Below, in pieces: positions 36,431 to 45,482 of a stretch of 64,000 nt of DNA (position 1 is the first letter of the stretch; each line of letters starts with the position of its first letter). This DNA is from Azonexus sp. (lineage in GTDB: Bacteria; Pseudomonadota; Gammaproteobacteria; Burkholderiales; Rhodocyclaceae): positions 124,001 to 188,000 of the forward strand of contig NZ_JAKLLH010000011.1 in assembly GCF_023150235.1 (NCBI RefSeq), given 5' to 3'. The position numbers and the translations under genes are program-made. The notes beneath the pieces are model-generated. The model worked only from the letters and a program-made list of their open reading frames with translations, ran no database searches and had not been told where the DNA came from.

Positions 36431-36519
36431 TCCGCAAGCTGTTCAAGTTCGAGAACGCCCACATCGTGCGCGGTAAGGCAGTTGATTCTGTTGACGCTGA
36501 ATCGAACAAAACGAAATGA
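36424..36519 (+). pseudogene. truncated queD-like gene (6-carboxytetrahydropterin synthase N-terminus)
   Basis: A 31-codon frame whose first 16 residues, [16 protein letters not shown], match the N-terminus of QueD proteins with the catalytic-site histidine. After that the residues (GKAVDSVDAESNKTK) are unrelated and a stop follows. The ATG overlaps the thrS stop, as expected for an operon gene. QueD2 is a known member of Zur-controlled COG0523 clusters. I read this as the stub of a lost queD copy. Confidence 0.65.
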
Positions 36520-36656
36520 AAAATGACAAATTGCTCGATTCCCTGTCGAGACGTATCATCCACCCCTGCTGGTGCGGCGACCTCGCTACACCAGCTGCCG
36601 AAATAGCCGATTCAGGCCCTGACACCGCCCGGCTGAAGTTTTTCGTGTCACCCCTT

Positions 36657-36890
36657 GCATCAGGTGCCTGTTTCGGCGACGAAACGGGTGAAACGGGAAC
36701 GAGGTGCGCAACCTGCAACGGTTGCAATTCCTCGGCTGCCCCCGCAACGGTAAGCCAGTGCGGCTGCATCACGGTGAAATCTGGATTCACCAGCCACTGC
36801 GACATGACGTGGCGTCCGACCGGACGTGCGCGGATGACGTGGGAAGGCGATGCGGCAAAACTGGCAAGCCCGGAGACCGGCCTGCTGCAT
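36657..36890 (+). promoter_or_regulatory. cobalamin (adenosylcobalamin) riboswitch
   Basis: The leader contains the conserved blocks in order: AGGTGCC (36662), GTGAAACGGGAACGAGGTGC, the B12 box GCTGCCCCCGCAACGGTAAG (36735-36754), and GCAAGCCCGGAGACCGGCC (about 36864-36882). These define the class. It precedes a BtuB-like receptor by about 140 bases. Cobalamin binding would block expression. The stretch 36520-36656 before it shows no gene. Confidence 0.95.
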
Positions 36891-37027
36891 TCGTGCTGCC
36901 CGAGCAATCGGCGCAGCGTATGCAATGGATCGTCTGCGGGGTTGCGGATGATGACAGCGATGCGTCGACCACGGGTCGGCGCCGGTCATCTTTGCGCGTG
37001 CAGACGGTCAAGTTTGAGGATTTGACC

Positions 37028-39208
37028 ATGCAAAGATATCTCCCTCGGGCAGCAGGTACCGGCTTTCAACAGCGCAAGTTGACGGCTGCCGTGCTTGGCA
37101 CCTTGGCCTTATTGGCCTCGCAAGGCGTAGTGGCAGAAATGGCGGCAGATGTGGCAGCCCCCGCACACGCCAAGGAAACCTCCCCCGAAATGGCGCAAGC
37201 GGAGCGCGAGGCCGAGCTCCCCGTAATCACCGTCAGCGCCGGCCAGAGCGAGATCAAGCGAGTTTCTCCGGAAGACCTTGATTCCCGTTCAGTTGCCAAT
37301 GTACAAACGATTCTTGACGAAATTCCCGGTGTTTCCTACGCCCGCTCCGGCGGCCTGGGCGGGCAGATCGTGATGCGCGGCTTCAACTCGAATACGCCAA
37401 GAACCTTGCTGTTGGTCGATGGCGAACGCTTTCGGGGGCGCAACACCCTGGAATTCAACCTGATCGACCCTAACCAGATTGAGCGAATTGAAGTGCTGCG
37501 CGGCCCCGGCTCATCGATCTATGGGCCGGATGCCATGGTGGGCGTGGTCAATGTCATCACGCGCAAGGCCAAGGGCGATGTGAACGGCCCGATGACCTTC
37601 ACCCCGCTTGTGCGTGCCCTGGAGTACAACAGCGCCAGCGACATGACCTCCATTCGCCTCGAAGGGCAGGCGGTCGGCAATGGCCTGGACATGCTGGTCG
37701 GGGCGAGCTATCGATCCGCCAACAATTATTCCTCGCCGGACGGCGCTGTTCCCAATAGCGACTTCACGGTCGGCCAGTTCGATCTACGGGCCGGTTATCA
37801 GCTTCAACCCGGCCATCGGCTGGAACTGACGCTCAAGGCAGCGGATACCGAGAGTGGCCGGGCCGGCGGAATCGGGGGGGTTCCCGGCTGGCCGCTGGTT
37901 GTCCAACGCGAAGACCCGCTGCGCGAGCGTTATGCTCGCCTGGCTTACTCCGGTCGCCTGGAAAGCTGGGGCGTGGAGCAGTTGCAGGCCAGTGTCTATG
38001 TGCGCAGCCTTTACTCTCGCCTCACAACGGAAAACCGGACGCAGACCAACAAGTTGACCCTATCCGAGAACATCGTCGATGGGCCTGTTGTCTATGGCGG
38101 CAAAGTCTCTGCGCTGCTGCCGATGGGGCAGCACCTGCTGACCGTGGGAACAGATTTCTTCCATGAAATGCGCAAGGGCGCTCAGTCCGGATCGGCGGTG
38201 ACGACCCTGAGTACCGGCAAAACGGTGATTACCCCGGTAAGCCAGAATTCGCCAGATGCACAGCAAACCGATGTGGGCCTGTTTGCTCAACTTGATTATG
38301 TATTCTCCGACCGCTGGTCGGCCAAGTTCGGGGGGCGTCTGGATTACGTCAAGAGCCAAACCGAAACCAGCCCGATCATCTCTCCGGCCTTGCAGCCGGC
38401 CTATGACCGCAATCGCGAACGAACCGACCGGCCAGTGACCGGCCAGTTCAGTCTGGCCTATCGCTGGAACGACAAGCTGACCCTGTGGGGCGGGGCCGGC
38501 ACCTCCTTCCGGGTGCCGTCGACGATCGAGAGCTTCGGATCGAGCCGCCAGGGAACCGGGTATAACGTCCCGAATCCCGAACTGCGGCCAGAGGAAGGCA
38601 AAACGCTGGAAATCGGCTCCCGCTACAACAGCGAACGCACGCATCTGGATATCACGCTGTTTGACAGCCGCTATACCGATTTCATCGTTCGTACACCGAT
38701 CACCTTCAATGGACTGGCCTCGTATCAAAACCAGAACGTCGGTAGTGCTCGGGTTCGCGGTATTGAGTTCGATGGCAGCCAGAAGATCACTTCTATGCTG
38801 CGGGCCTATTTCAACCTTGCCTATGTGCATGGCACGGACACCCAGACCGACCGACCGCTCGCCTACCTGCCGCCACTTAATGGCCGCCTTGGTCTGCGTG
38901 CCGATCTGGGTAACAGCGGCCGGTTCGAGCCGGCCTTGCGCTGGGCGAAAGGCAAGCACCGTCTCGATACGGCATCGGAACGTTCTACCGTCGGCTATGC
39001 GGTTCTTGACCTTTACTGGAGCAAGGATGTTGGCCGCTGGTTTGATCGCGCAGGGCGGACCACCCTGAGTGTTGGCATCAGCAACGTATTCGATCAGCGC
39101 TATCGCCTGGCGACAACGGTTGAAGACATTCGCTACCCGACCTCGACGACCAACCCCTTGCTGGAAACCGGGCGTGCTTTCTCCGTCTCGCTGAAATCGG
39201 ATTTCTGA
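37028..39208 (+). CDS. TonB-dependent receptor for cobalamin or related corrinoid (BtuB-like)
   Basis: A 726-aa outer-membrane receptor. A long signal region (KLTAAVLGTLALLASQGVVA) is followed by a TonB box-like LPVITVSA, the plug (VQTILDEIPGVSYARSGG, IVMRGFNSNTPRTLLLVDG, IEVLRGPGSSIYG) and a beta-barrel ending GRAFSVSLKSDF with terminal Phe. The cobalamin riboswitch upstream points to B12, cobinamide or a cobalt chelate as substrate. ATG 37028 has TGAGGA upstream. It heads an operon with a permease and an IspH-like gene. Confidence 0.9.
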   Translation: MQRYLPRAAGTGFQQRKLTAAVLGTLALLASQGVVAEMAADVAAPAHAKETSPEMAQAEREAELPVITVSAGQSEIKRVSPEDLDSRSVANVQTILDEIPGVSYARSGGLGGQIVMRGFNSNTPRTLLLVDGERFRGRNTLEFNLIDPNQIERIEVLRGPGSSIYGPDAMVGVVNVITRKAKGDVNGPMTFTPLVRALEYNSASDMTSIRLEGQAVGNGLDMLVGASYRSANNYSSPDGAVPNSDFTVGQFDLRAGYQLQPGHRLELTLKAADTESGRAGGIGGVPGWPLVVQREDPLRERYARLAYSGRLESWGVEQLQASVYVRSLYSRLTTENRTQTNKLTLSENIVDGPVVYGGKVSALLPMGQHLLTVGTDFFHEMRKGAQSGSAVTTLSTGKTVITPVSQNSPDAQQTDVGLFAQLDYVFSDRWSAKFGGRLDYVKSQTETSPIISPALQPAYDRNRERTDRPVTGQFSLAYRWNDKLTLWGGAGTSFRVPSTIESFGSSRQGTGYNVPNPELRPEEGKTLEIGSRYNSERTHLDITLFDSRYTDFIVRTPITFNGLASYQNQNVGSARVRGIEFDGSQKITSMLRAYFNLAYVHGTDTQTDRPLAYLPPLNGRLGLRADLGNSGRFEPALRWAKGKHRLDTASERSTVGYAVLDLYWSKDVGRWFDRAGRTTLSVGISNVFDQRYRLATTVEDIRYPTSTTNPLLETGRAFSVSLKSDF

Positions 39209-39212
39209 TGCC

Positions 39213-39710
39213 ATGAAACCCGTTCTTTTCATTCTCGGTGGCATTGCATTGATCCTGGCGTGGGTTGCCTGGCGTCGCGAGCCCGGCCTTGTCGGTGCCG
39301 GTTTGTTGCAAGGGGGGCGTAGTGCGCTTGAAGTCCTGCCCGTCATGCTGCTGACCTTCGTCATTGCCGGATTTTTCACGCAACTTGTCCCCAAGGATGT
39401 GGTTTTGGCGTGGATAGGCAACGAATCCGGCTGGCGGGGAATTGCCTTGGGTTGTCTTGCCGGTGTGCTGGCGCCGGGAGGGCCGCTCACCATGTTCCCC
39501 CTGGTCGGGCTCATCCAGCAAGCCGGTGCAGGCATCGGCACGCTGGTTGCCTTGGTCACGGCCTGGTCGATGTGGGGAGTCCGCATGATCTTGCTCGAAT
39601 CAGCCTTGATCAGTCCGCGTTTTGCCCTTTTCAAATTCCTGAGTTGCTTCTTCGTGCCTTTGCTGGCGGGCGGAATTGCCCATCTGGCCTACGGACGCTT
39701 CTGGAAATGA
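39213..39710 (+). CDS. small permease (ArsP/DUF318-like half protein)
   Basis: A 165-aa integral membrane protein with about five helices, for example PVLFILGGIALILAWVAW and VLPVMLLTFVIAGFFTQLVP. The APGGPLTMFPLVGLI motif with paired glycines and prolines resembles the predicted-permease family PF03773, but the protein is about half the usual length and may act as a dimer. It starts 4 bases after the receptor stop. In this operon it may move a cobalt species or corrinoid across the inner membrane; that is inference. Confidence 0.65.
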   Translation: MKPVLFILGGIALILAWVAWRREPGLVGAGLLQGGRSALEVLPVMLLTFVIAGFFTQLVPKDVVLAWIGNESGWRGIALGCLAGVLAPGGPLTMFPLVGLIQQAGAGIGTLVALVTAWSMWGVRMILLESALISPRFALFKFLSCFFVPLLAGGIAHLAYGRFWK

Positions 39711-39737
39711 AAGCAACTTGATTCACGAGGAAAACAA

Positions 39738-40682
39738 ATGAACGAACCCATTGAAACACCGCACGGTGCCGCCCCGCTGGATATCCAGGTCGCCACCATT
39801 GCCTACTGCTGGGGCATTGATCTCGCCATGAAGCGGATCGCCGATTCTTCCGGCGAAGGCGAGTTACAGGCGACCCACCGCTGGTCGCCCAAGCCAGAGG
39901 CCCGGCGCTGGGATCCGCTGGAGTTGGTTCGCAGGCAGGATCCCGATCTGCTCGCGCGCTATCCCGGACTGGAACGGGTGAAAGTGGTCGACAAGCTGAG
40001 CGACGTTACGGCCAGTCGTCTTGCGCTCGGACACCACGGAACGGTCGAACCCTTGCCGGAAGCCGGCGGGGCGACGGTTCACGACTTCACCTGCCCGTTT
40101 ATCGCCAACAGCGAGCACCGCGCCCATGTACTCGCCGAAGCAGGCTTCGACCTGATTCTTTTTGGCAAACCCGGCAACCATCACTGCGAGTACGCCAAAT
40201 CAGCTGCCGAAGCCAAGGGCCGAACCGGCATCATCGGCGAAGCAGTGGCCGATTTGCTCCCGCAAATTCGCCAGGCGGATCGCAACTGGGCGTGCCTGGG
40301 TCAAGTCACCGCCAATATCGAACGCTGGGCGGCATTCAAAAACGACCTGCAAGGATTGGATATTCCGGTGCACATCGTCGATACCGTGTGCAGCGACAGT
40401 TTCGATCGACAAAACGAGGGCTTGAAACTGGCGCGCGCTTGCGATGTCGTCATTCTGGTCAATGACCATGGCGGCTCTACGCTCAGCCTTTACGAAGTGT
40501 GCCGCGCCGCCAATCCAAATACCTACCGCCACGATCATCTGGCGAACGAGGGAATCAAGCCTGAATGGCTGGCAGGCGCTCGCTCCGTGGCAATACTTGG
40601 CGGGATTCATGTGCCGAAATGGATTCTCGATGAGGTTGGGGCAGGAATTTCACGGCTACACAGGATGGAGATTCAGCCGTGA
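39738..40682 (+). CDS. IspH/LytB-like iron-sulfur protein in a cobalamin-regulated operon
   Basis: A 314-aa protein related to IspH (HMBPP reductase). Three cysteines sit where IspH binds its Fe-S cluster: AYCWGIDLAMKR, HDFTCPFIANSEHRA and DTVCSDSFDRQ. IspH's catalytic H-x-E appears as HCE in GNHHCEYAKS. The substrate-pocket segments differ from true IspH, and the protein belongs to a permease/receptor operon under a B12 riboswitch. It probably reduces something other than HMBPP, perhaps a corrinoid; that is inference. GAGGAAA precedes ATG 39738. Confidence 0.75.
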   Translation: MNEPIETPHGAAPLDIQVATIAYCWGIDLAMKRIADSSGEGELQATHRWSPKPEARRWDPLELVRRQDPDLLARYPGLERVKVVDKLSDVTASRLALGHHGTVEPLPEAGGATVHDFTCPFIANSEHRAHVLAEAGFDLILFGKPGNHHCEYAKSAAEAKGRTGIIGEAVADLLPQIRQADRNWACLGQVTANIERWAAFKNDLQGLDIPVHIVDTVCSDSFDRQNEGLKLARACDVVILVNDHGGSTLSLYEVCRAANPNTYRHDHLANEGIKPEWLAGARSVAILGGIHVPKWILDEVGAGISRLHRMEIQP

Positions 40683-40725
40683 TCAATTCCCCCAACTGCT
40701 CACCAAGCGAACACAGAGGAACGCC

Positions 40726-40842
40726 ATGATCCGCAAGAACCCGCGCGGCGACCTGGAGCCAATCCACATCCATGCCGATACCAACGTCCTGGAAGGTGTC
40801 GTCATACACATCCAAAAATATCACCCCATCAAATACGAATAG
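40726..40842 (+). CDS. 38-aa His-rich small protein
   Basis: A short frame: MIRKNPRGDLEPIHIHADTN, then VLEGVVIHIQKYHPIKYE. It has four histidines in IHIH, VIHI and YHP, suited to metal or haem contact. AGAGGA lies 5 bases before the ATG, better than for many larger genes. It is 43 bases after the IspH-like gene and so probably the last gene of the B12 operon. No known family recognised. Confidence 0.6.
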   Translation: MIRKNPRGDLEPIHIHADTNVLEGVVIHIQKYHPIKYE

Positions 40843-40873
40843 CTATCATTTGATACAATTTGCAGTTCCCCAG
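40843..40873. promoter_or_regulatory. possible iron-type operator/promoter before the siderophore receptor
   Basis: GCTATCATTTGATACAATTT contains the palindrome TATCATTTGATA and is A/T-rich against a GC-rich background. It is 90-120 bases before the receptor gene. The likeness to a Fur box is only partial, so it may simply be the promoter. Confidence 0.35.
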
Positions 40874-40962
40874 GTAACTCCCCGGAGTGCCGGCCCCTCC
40901 AACTTCCACGGCCGGCGCTGCTCCGAAAAACTGGCCCCCAGCCCCATTTCACAGAGAAAATC

Positions 40963-43080
40963 ATGTACAGATTTCATCCGAAACACGCCCCCCTCCCAAT
41001 CGCCTTGCTGGCTTTTTGTGCTCTCCCCGCCCAGGCGCAAGACCGGGAATTGAGAGAGATACAGGTTGTCGGTCGAGGTGAAGGTCAGCACTATTACAGC
41101 GACGAAGCCGGTGTCGCCCGCGCCGAAACCCCCTTGCGCGAGGTACCGCAGGCCGTGCGTATCGTGCCGCGCCAAGCCATTGACGACATTGGCGCGGTAC
41201 GTCTGGAAGAGGCTTACGACTATGTGAGCGGGGTGAACCGTCAGAACAGCTTTGGCGGTCTGTGGGATAACTTCTCGATCAGGGGCTTTGCTGGCGACCC
41301 CAATACCGGCGCCAATTTTCTCCGCAATGGCTTTGCCGGCAATCGTGGCTACAACGCACCGCGCGACATGGCCAATGTGGAACGCCTGGAAGTGATCAAG
41401 GGGCCGGCTTCGGCCTTGTATGGCGGCAGCGAGCCGGGGGGCATCCTCAATATCGTGACCAAGAAACCGCAATTCAAGGCGGGCCATGCGGTTGAGGTCT
41501 ACGCCGGGAGCTACGACACTTACCGGACGAATATTGACTCGACGGCAGCCATAACCGACACGCTGGCCTATCGTCTGAACATGGCTTACGAGGACAAGGG
41601 TAGCTTCCGCGAGCATATCGACAGCCAGCGCTACCTGTTTGCCCCTTCCTTGACCTGGCTGCTGACGCCGGCCACGGTGGTGAATTACGACTTTGAAGCC
41701 TTGCGCCAGCGAACACCGATGGATCGCGGCGTGATCGCCATCGATGGAAAACCCGGCAGTATCCCGCGCAGCCGCTTTCTCGGCGAGCCGAATGACGGAA
41801 ATATCACCCTCGACAACAAGACCCACAATCTGACCGTCGAGCACGAGTTTTCCAGCGACTGGAAGGCCAAGGCCGGCCTGGCCTACCGGACGACCAGCCT
41901 GGAGGGTTACTCGACCGAGGCCAGCCCGCGCACCGCGGGTAGTATCCGCTGGACCACGGCCGGCTCGCCGGTTATCGAGCGTGAGCGTCGCTATCGTGAT
42001 TTCAGCTCCAACGAGCTTGCCTTCCAGAGTGAAATCCACGGCAAGTTTGTTACCGGGCAACTTAAACACGAGTTGCTGGCGGGCATGGACAGCTACCGCT
42101 TCGAGCTGGACCAATTGATGACACGCGGCCGCTCGACGACGAGTTACGGCCTGAACATCGACAACCCCGTTTATGGTCAGACTCCGCTGGCACTCAACAC
42201 GACCCCGACCAATACCCGCGAGACCCAGTACAACACGGGTCTCTTCCTGCAGGATCAGTTGACCGTGGCCGAAGACTGGCGTCTCCTGATCGGATTGCGC
42301 CACGATCGTTTCCGCCAGGAGATCGACAACCGCAATACTCGTGTGCGTAGCGAGCAAGAACACCATGTGACGACACCACGTATCGGCCTGAGCTGGTTGG
42401 CGACGCCAAGCCTGACGGTTTACGCCCTGGCCAGCGAATCCTTCCGTGCCAACAACGGCATCGATGCCGCCGGCAATGCCTTCAAGCCCGAGCGTGGGCA
42501 GTCCAGGGAAATCGGCTTCAAGTACGAGGCTCCGAACAAACGCTACGGCGGCACCTTGTCGCTCTTCCAGATCGAGAAGAAGAACGTACTGGCCAATGAC
42601 CCTGCCAACGCCGGTTTCTCCATTGCGGCGGGAGAAGCGCGCAGCCGGGGCATCGAATTCGATTTCTCCGGGCAGATTACGGAAAAAATCCGCGTTCTCG
42701 CCAATTACGCTTTCATCGATGCCGAAATCACCAAGGACAGCGCTGCAAACCTGGTGGGAGCACGCCTCACCAATGTGCCGAAACATAGCGGCAGCGTTCT
42801 GGCAATGTACGAGGACAGTCTTGCGCAGGGGCGCTACGGCATGGGTGCCGGAGCGACCTACGTTGGCAAACGTTCCGGCAATAGCATCGACAGCTTTGAG
42901 CTGCCGGGCTACACCACGGTACGCACGATGGCTTACTGGAAGCCGAACAAGACCCTGCGCTTCTCGCTGGATATCGACAACCTGCTGGACAAGAAGTACT
43001 ACGCCAGTTCCTATGATGTTTATTGGGTCACGCCGGGAGCTCCGCGCACCGTCACCCTGGGCATGCAGGCAAGGTTCTGA
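40963..43080 (+). CDS. TonB-dependent siderophore-type receptor
   Basis: A 705-aa receptor of the FhuE/FpvA/FoxA class. Signal peptide ends ALPAQAQ; then the plug with PLREVPQAVRIVPRQAIDD, DNFSIRGFAGDPNTG, RLEVIKGPASALYGGSEPGG and VTKKPQ, typical of ferric-siderophore receptors; the barrel ends RTVTLGMQARF. It is followed by a membrane acyltransferase gene (overlap of one base) and a ZrgA-type metal system on the same strand, so zinc or another chelated metal is also possible. Confidence 0.9.
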   Translation: MYRFHPKHAPLPIALLAFCALPAQAQDRELREIQVVGRGEGQHYYSDEAGVARAETPLREVPQAVRIVPRQAIDDIGAVRLEEAYDYVSGVNRQNSFGGLWDNFSIRGFAGDPNTGANFLRNGFAGNRGYNAPRDMANVERLEVIKGPASALYGGSEPGGILNIVTKKPQFKAGHAVEVYAGSYDTYRTNIDSTAAITDTLAYRLNMAYEDKGSFREHIDSQRYLFAPSLTWLLTPATVVNYDFEALRQRTPMDRGVIAIDGKPGSIPRSRFLGEPNDGNITLDNKTHNLTVEHEFSSDWKAKAGLAYRTTSLEGYSTEASPRTAGSIRWTTAGSPVIERERRYRDFSSNELAFQSEIHGKFVTGQLKHELLAGMDSYRFELDQLMTRGRSTTSYGLNIDNPVYGQTPLALNTTPTNTRETQYNTGLFLQDQLTVAEDWRLLIGLRHDRFRQEIDNRNTRVRSEQEHHVTTPRIGLSWLATPSLTVYALASESFRANNGIDAAGNAFKPERGQSREIGFKYEAPNKRYGGTLSLFQIEKKNVLANDPANAGFSIAAGEARSRGIEFDFSGQITEKIRVLANYAFIDAEITKDSAANLVGARLTNVPKHSGSVLAMYEDSLAQGRYGMGAGATYVGKRSGNSIDSFELPGYTTVRTMAYWKPNKTLRFSLDIDNLLDKKYYASSYDVYWVTPGAPRTVTLGMQARF

Positions 43081-44243
43081 TGTCGTCGCCCGCTACCGGA
43101 CAACGTATCGCCGCCATCGATACCCTGCGCGGCTTGGCAATGGCGCTGATGCTCATTGATCATGTTCGCGAGTATTTCTACCTGCACCAGCAGGTCGGCG
43201 ATCCGATGAACCTGGACAGCACTTCGCCGGCCCTGTTTTTTACTCGCCTCGCCAGCCATTTCTGCGCACCGGTCTTCGTTTTTCTTACCGGACTCGGTGC
43301 CTGGTGCCACGGACAGAAATTTGTCACGCAATCTAGCGATGGCCGACGGCAGACCAGCATTTATCTCGCCAAACGCGGGCTGTTCCTGATTTTGCTCGAG
43401 CTAACGCTGATCAACCTGGCATGGTCCTTTCCCGCACTGCCCAAGATGATCTATCTGCAGGTCATCTGGGCAATTGGCTTGAGCATGCTGGCGCTATCCC
43501 TGCTCCTCTGGCTCCCGCGTGGCGGTCAACTCGCAACAGCGGCCGTGATCATTGCCGGCCACCATCTACTCGATGGAATACATTTCACCAGCGATCAGCT
43601 GGCCTTCCCGATCTGGGCGATTCTCCATGACCGTTCGATCATCGAACTGGACTGGCTGGCGGCAGGTTTGAAGGCGCGCACATCCTATCCGGTATTGCCG
43701 TGGATAGGCGTCATCCTGCTCGGCCATGCGATTGCTCCTTTATATGGGCGGAGCATCGATGCCGGTCAACGCCAGCAACGCGTGATGTGGATGGGGGTCG
43801 GCATGCTTGCCGTGTTCGCACTGCTGCGTGCGCTGAATGTCTATGGCGATCATCCGCGACCGCCCTCTGCCGATTTTGGCGGCGAGCTCATGTCCTGGCT
43901 GAACGTCAGCAAATATCCCCCTTCCCTTCTTTTCCTGCTCCTTACTCTTGGCCTCGGCCTGATTGTCCTTGCCCAACTGGAAAAATACCCGCCTCGGCGC
44001 ATGCTGCTCGACCTGGGACGGGTCCCGATGTTTTTCTATATTCTCCATCTCTATGTTCTGCGCGGACTTTACCTCTTGCTGAGCGCGGCCTTCGGTAGTA
44101 CGCAAGGAGCGCGTTACGGCTTCAATTCGGTCTGGCAGATCTGGCTGCTGGCTGCATTACTCCTGCCAACCCTCTATCCGCTCTGTCGTCGCTTTGCCGA
44201 TTTCAAGCGACAGCGGGCGGGAGGCTGGACTTCCTATTTTTGA
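43080..44243 (+). CDS. DUF1624-type polytopic membrane protein (acyltransferase-like)
   Basis: A 387-aa inner-membrane protein with about ten helices. The N-terminus RIAAIDTLRGLAMALMLIDHVREYFYLHQ has the arginine/aspartate/histidine pattern of the heparan-alpha-glucosaminide N-acetyltransferase/DUF1624 group. LPWIGVILLGHAI and RVPMFFYILHLYVLRG are further family stretches. The substrate is unknown; a role in modifying a chelator or envelope sugar could explain its place. ATG 43080 shares its A with the stop of the receptor gene. Confidence 0.82.
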   Translation: MSSPATGQRIAAIDTLRGLAMALMLIDHVREYFYLHQQVGDPMNLDSTSPALFFTRLASHFCAPVFVFLTGLGAWCHGQKFVTQSSDGRRQTSIYLAKRGLFLILLELTLINLAWSFPALPKMIYLQVIWAIGLSMLALSLLLWLPRGGQLATAAVIIAGHHLLDGIHFTSDQLAFPIWAILHDRSIIELDWLAAGLKARTSYPVLPWIGVILLGHAIAPLYGRSIDAGQRQQRVMWMGVGMLAVFALLRALNVYGDHPRPPSADFGGELMSWLNVSKYPPSLLFLLLTLGLGLIVLAQLEKYPPRRMLLDLGRVPMFFYILHLYVLRGLYLLLSAAFGSTQGARYGFNSVWQIWLLAALLLPTLYPLCRRFADFKRQRAGGWTSYF

Positions 44244-44274
44244 AGAAACCCTCGGCCAAAACAGCACAAGGCAC

Positions 44275-44805
44275 ATGATGCACTTTCCAAGCCCTCTCTC
44301 CCGACGCCTGGTATCGCGCCAATTTTTCCCCTGGCTGTTTCTGGCTTACTTGCCAGCCAGCGTCCAGGCTCATGTCCATGGCGAGGCCCGGCTGGAAATC
44401 GGGCTCGCCGGCAATACGCTGGAACTACGCCTGGAAGTGCCGCAGGAGGCCCTGCTCGGCTTCGAGCGGGCGCCGCAAAGCGCCTCCGAGCGAGAGGCCT
44501 GGCGCCTACTGCAGGCGAGGCTGGCCAACCCGGCCGCTCTCTTCAGCCTGCCCGCTGCCGCCGATTGCCAGGCCGCCAACGGCCCCGACCCCGAGCACCT
44601 GCGCCCGCTGTCAGCGGGCGACGGGCACCGCGACCTGATCCTGGCCTACCGCTGGCACTGCCGCCAGCCGGAGCGCTTGCGGGCACTCGACAGCCAGTTG
44701 TTCAGCGAATTTCCCCGCCTGCAACGGATCCGGGTCGACTTTGCCGGGCCGAGCGGGCAGAAATCCGGCCGCCTGAGCGCCCGCCAAGCGCGTTTTACCT
44801 GGTGA
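44275..44805 (+). CDS. DUF2796 (ZrgA-like) zinc-binding periplasmic protein
   Basis: A 176-aa exported protein. After a signal sequence (WLFLAYLPASVQA) the mature N-terminus HVHGEARLEIGLAGNTLELRLEVP matches DUF2796/ZrgA, a zinc-regulated protein of the Vibrio ZrgABCDE uptake system. Later conserved parts are PQEALLGFERAP, CQAANG and AYRWHC, and two His near the N-terminus could bind metal. Family members usually have a His-rich middle, which is missing here. Its stop overlaps the ATPase start (GTG 44802). Confidence 0.8.
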   Translation: MMHFPSPLSRRLVSRQFFPWLFLAYLPASVQAHVHGEARLEIGLAGNTLELRLEVPQEALLGFERAPQSASEREAWRLLQARLANPAALFSLPAAADCQAANGPDPEHLRPLSAGDGHRDLILAYRWHCRQPERLRALDSQLFSEFPRLQRIRVDFAGPSGQKSGRLSARQARFTW

Positions 44806-45482
44806 TCGCGAACCCCTCCCTACCGGCGCTGGCGGTTCGCGCCCTCCGCTACCAATGGCCGGGCAACCCGGAGTTCACGCTGAATTTGCCCGATTTCACG
44901 GTCGACCGTGAACACAGCCTGTTTTTGCACGGCCCCAGCGGCAGCGGCAAAACCACCCTGCTCAATCTGCTGGGGGGCGTGCTGCGCCCGCAGGCCGGCG
45001 AGATCGAACTGCTCGGACAGCCCTTTTCGGCGTGGCCGGCCCGCCGCCGGGATGCCTTTCGCGCTGACCACATCGGTTTCATCTTCCAGCAGTTCAACCT
45101 GATCCCCTATCTCTCGGTCCTCGACAATGTGCTGCTGCCCTGCCGCTTCTCGCCCCTGCGCGCGCGCCGGGCCGGCGACCCGGCAGCGAGCGCACGGACC
45201 CTGCTGGCAGCGCTCGAAATCGGCGGCGAATTGCTGGCACGGCCCGCCCATGCGCTGTCGGTCGGCCAGCAGCAGCGAGTCGCTGCCGCCCGGGCGCTGA
45301 TCGGCGGCCCGGAAATCCTGATCGCCGACGAACCGACCTCGGCCCTCGACGCCGGCCGCCAAAGCGCCTTTGTCGAGCTGTTGCTGGCACAGGCACGACA
45401 ACACCGCAGCAGCGTTGTCTTCGTCAGCCACGACCTGCGCCTGGCCAGCCGCTTCACCGCCGTCCGCGAGTTGCCGTCATGA
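44802..45482 (+). CDS. ABC transporter ATP-binding protein (LolD/MacB-type, ZrgB-like context)
   Basis: A 226-aa ATPase. Walker A GPSGSGKTTLLN (about 40-51), Q-loop FQQFNLIPYLSV, ABC signature LSVGQQQRVAAAR, Walker B ILIADEP and the switch His in VSHDL are complete. It energises the MacB-fold permease gene that follows. The start GTG 44802 overlaps the DUF2796 stop in GTGA. A GGTCGACC palindrome lies inside the coding region (44900-44907), reading TVDRE. Confidence 0.9.
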   Translation: MIANPSLPALAVRALRYQWPGNPEFTLNLPDFTVDREHSLFLHGPSGSGKTTLLNLLGGVLRPQAGEIELLGQPFSAWPARRRDAFRADHIGFIFQQFNLIPYLSVLDNVLLPCRFSPLRARRAGDPAASARTLLAALEIGGELLARPAHALSVGQQQRVAAARALIGGPEILIADEPTSALDAGRQSAFVELLLAQARQHRSSVVFVSHDLRLASRFTAVRELPS

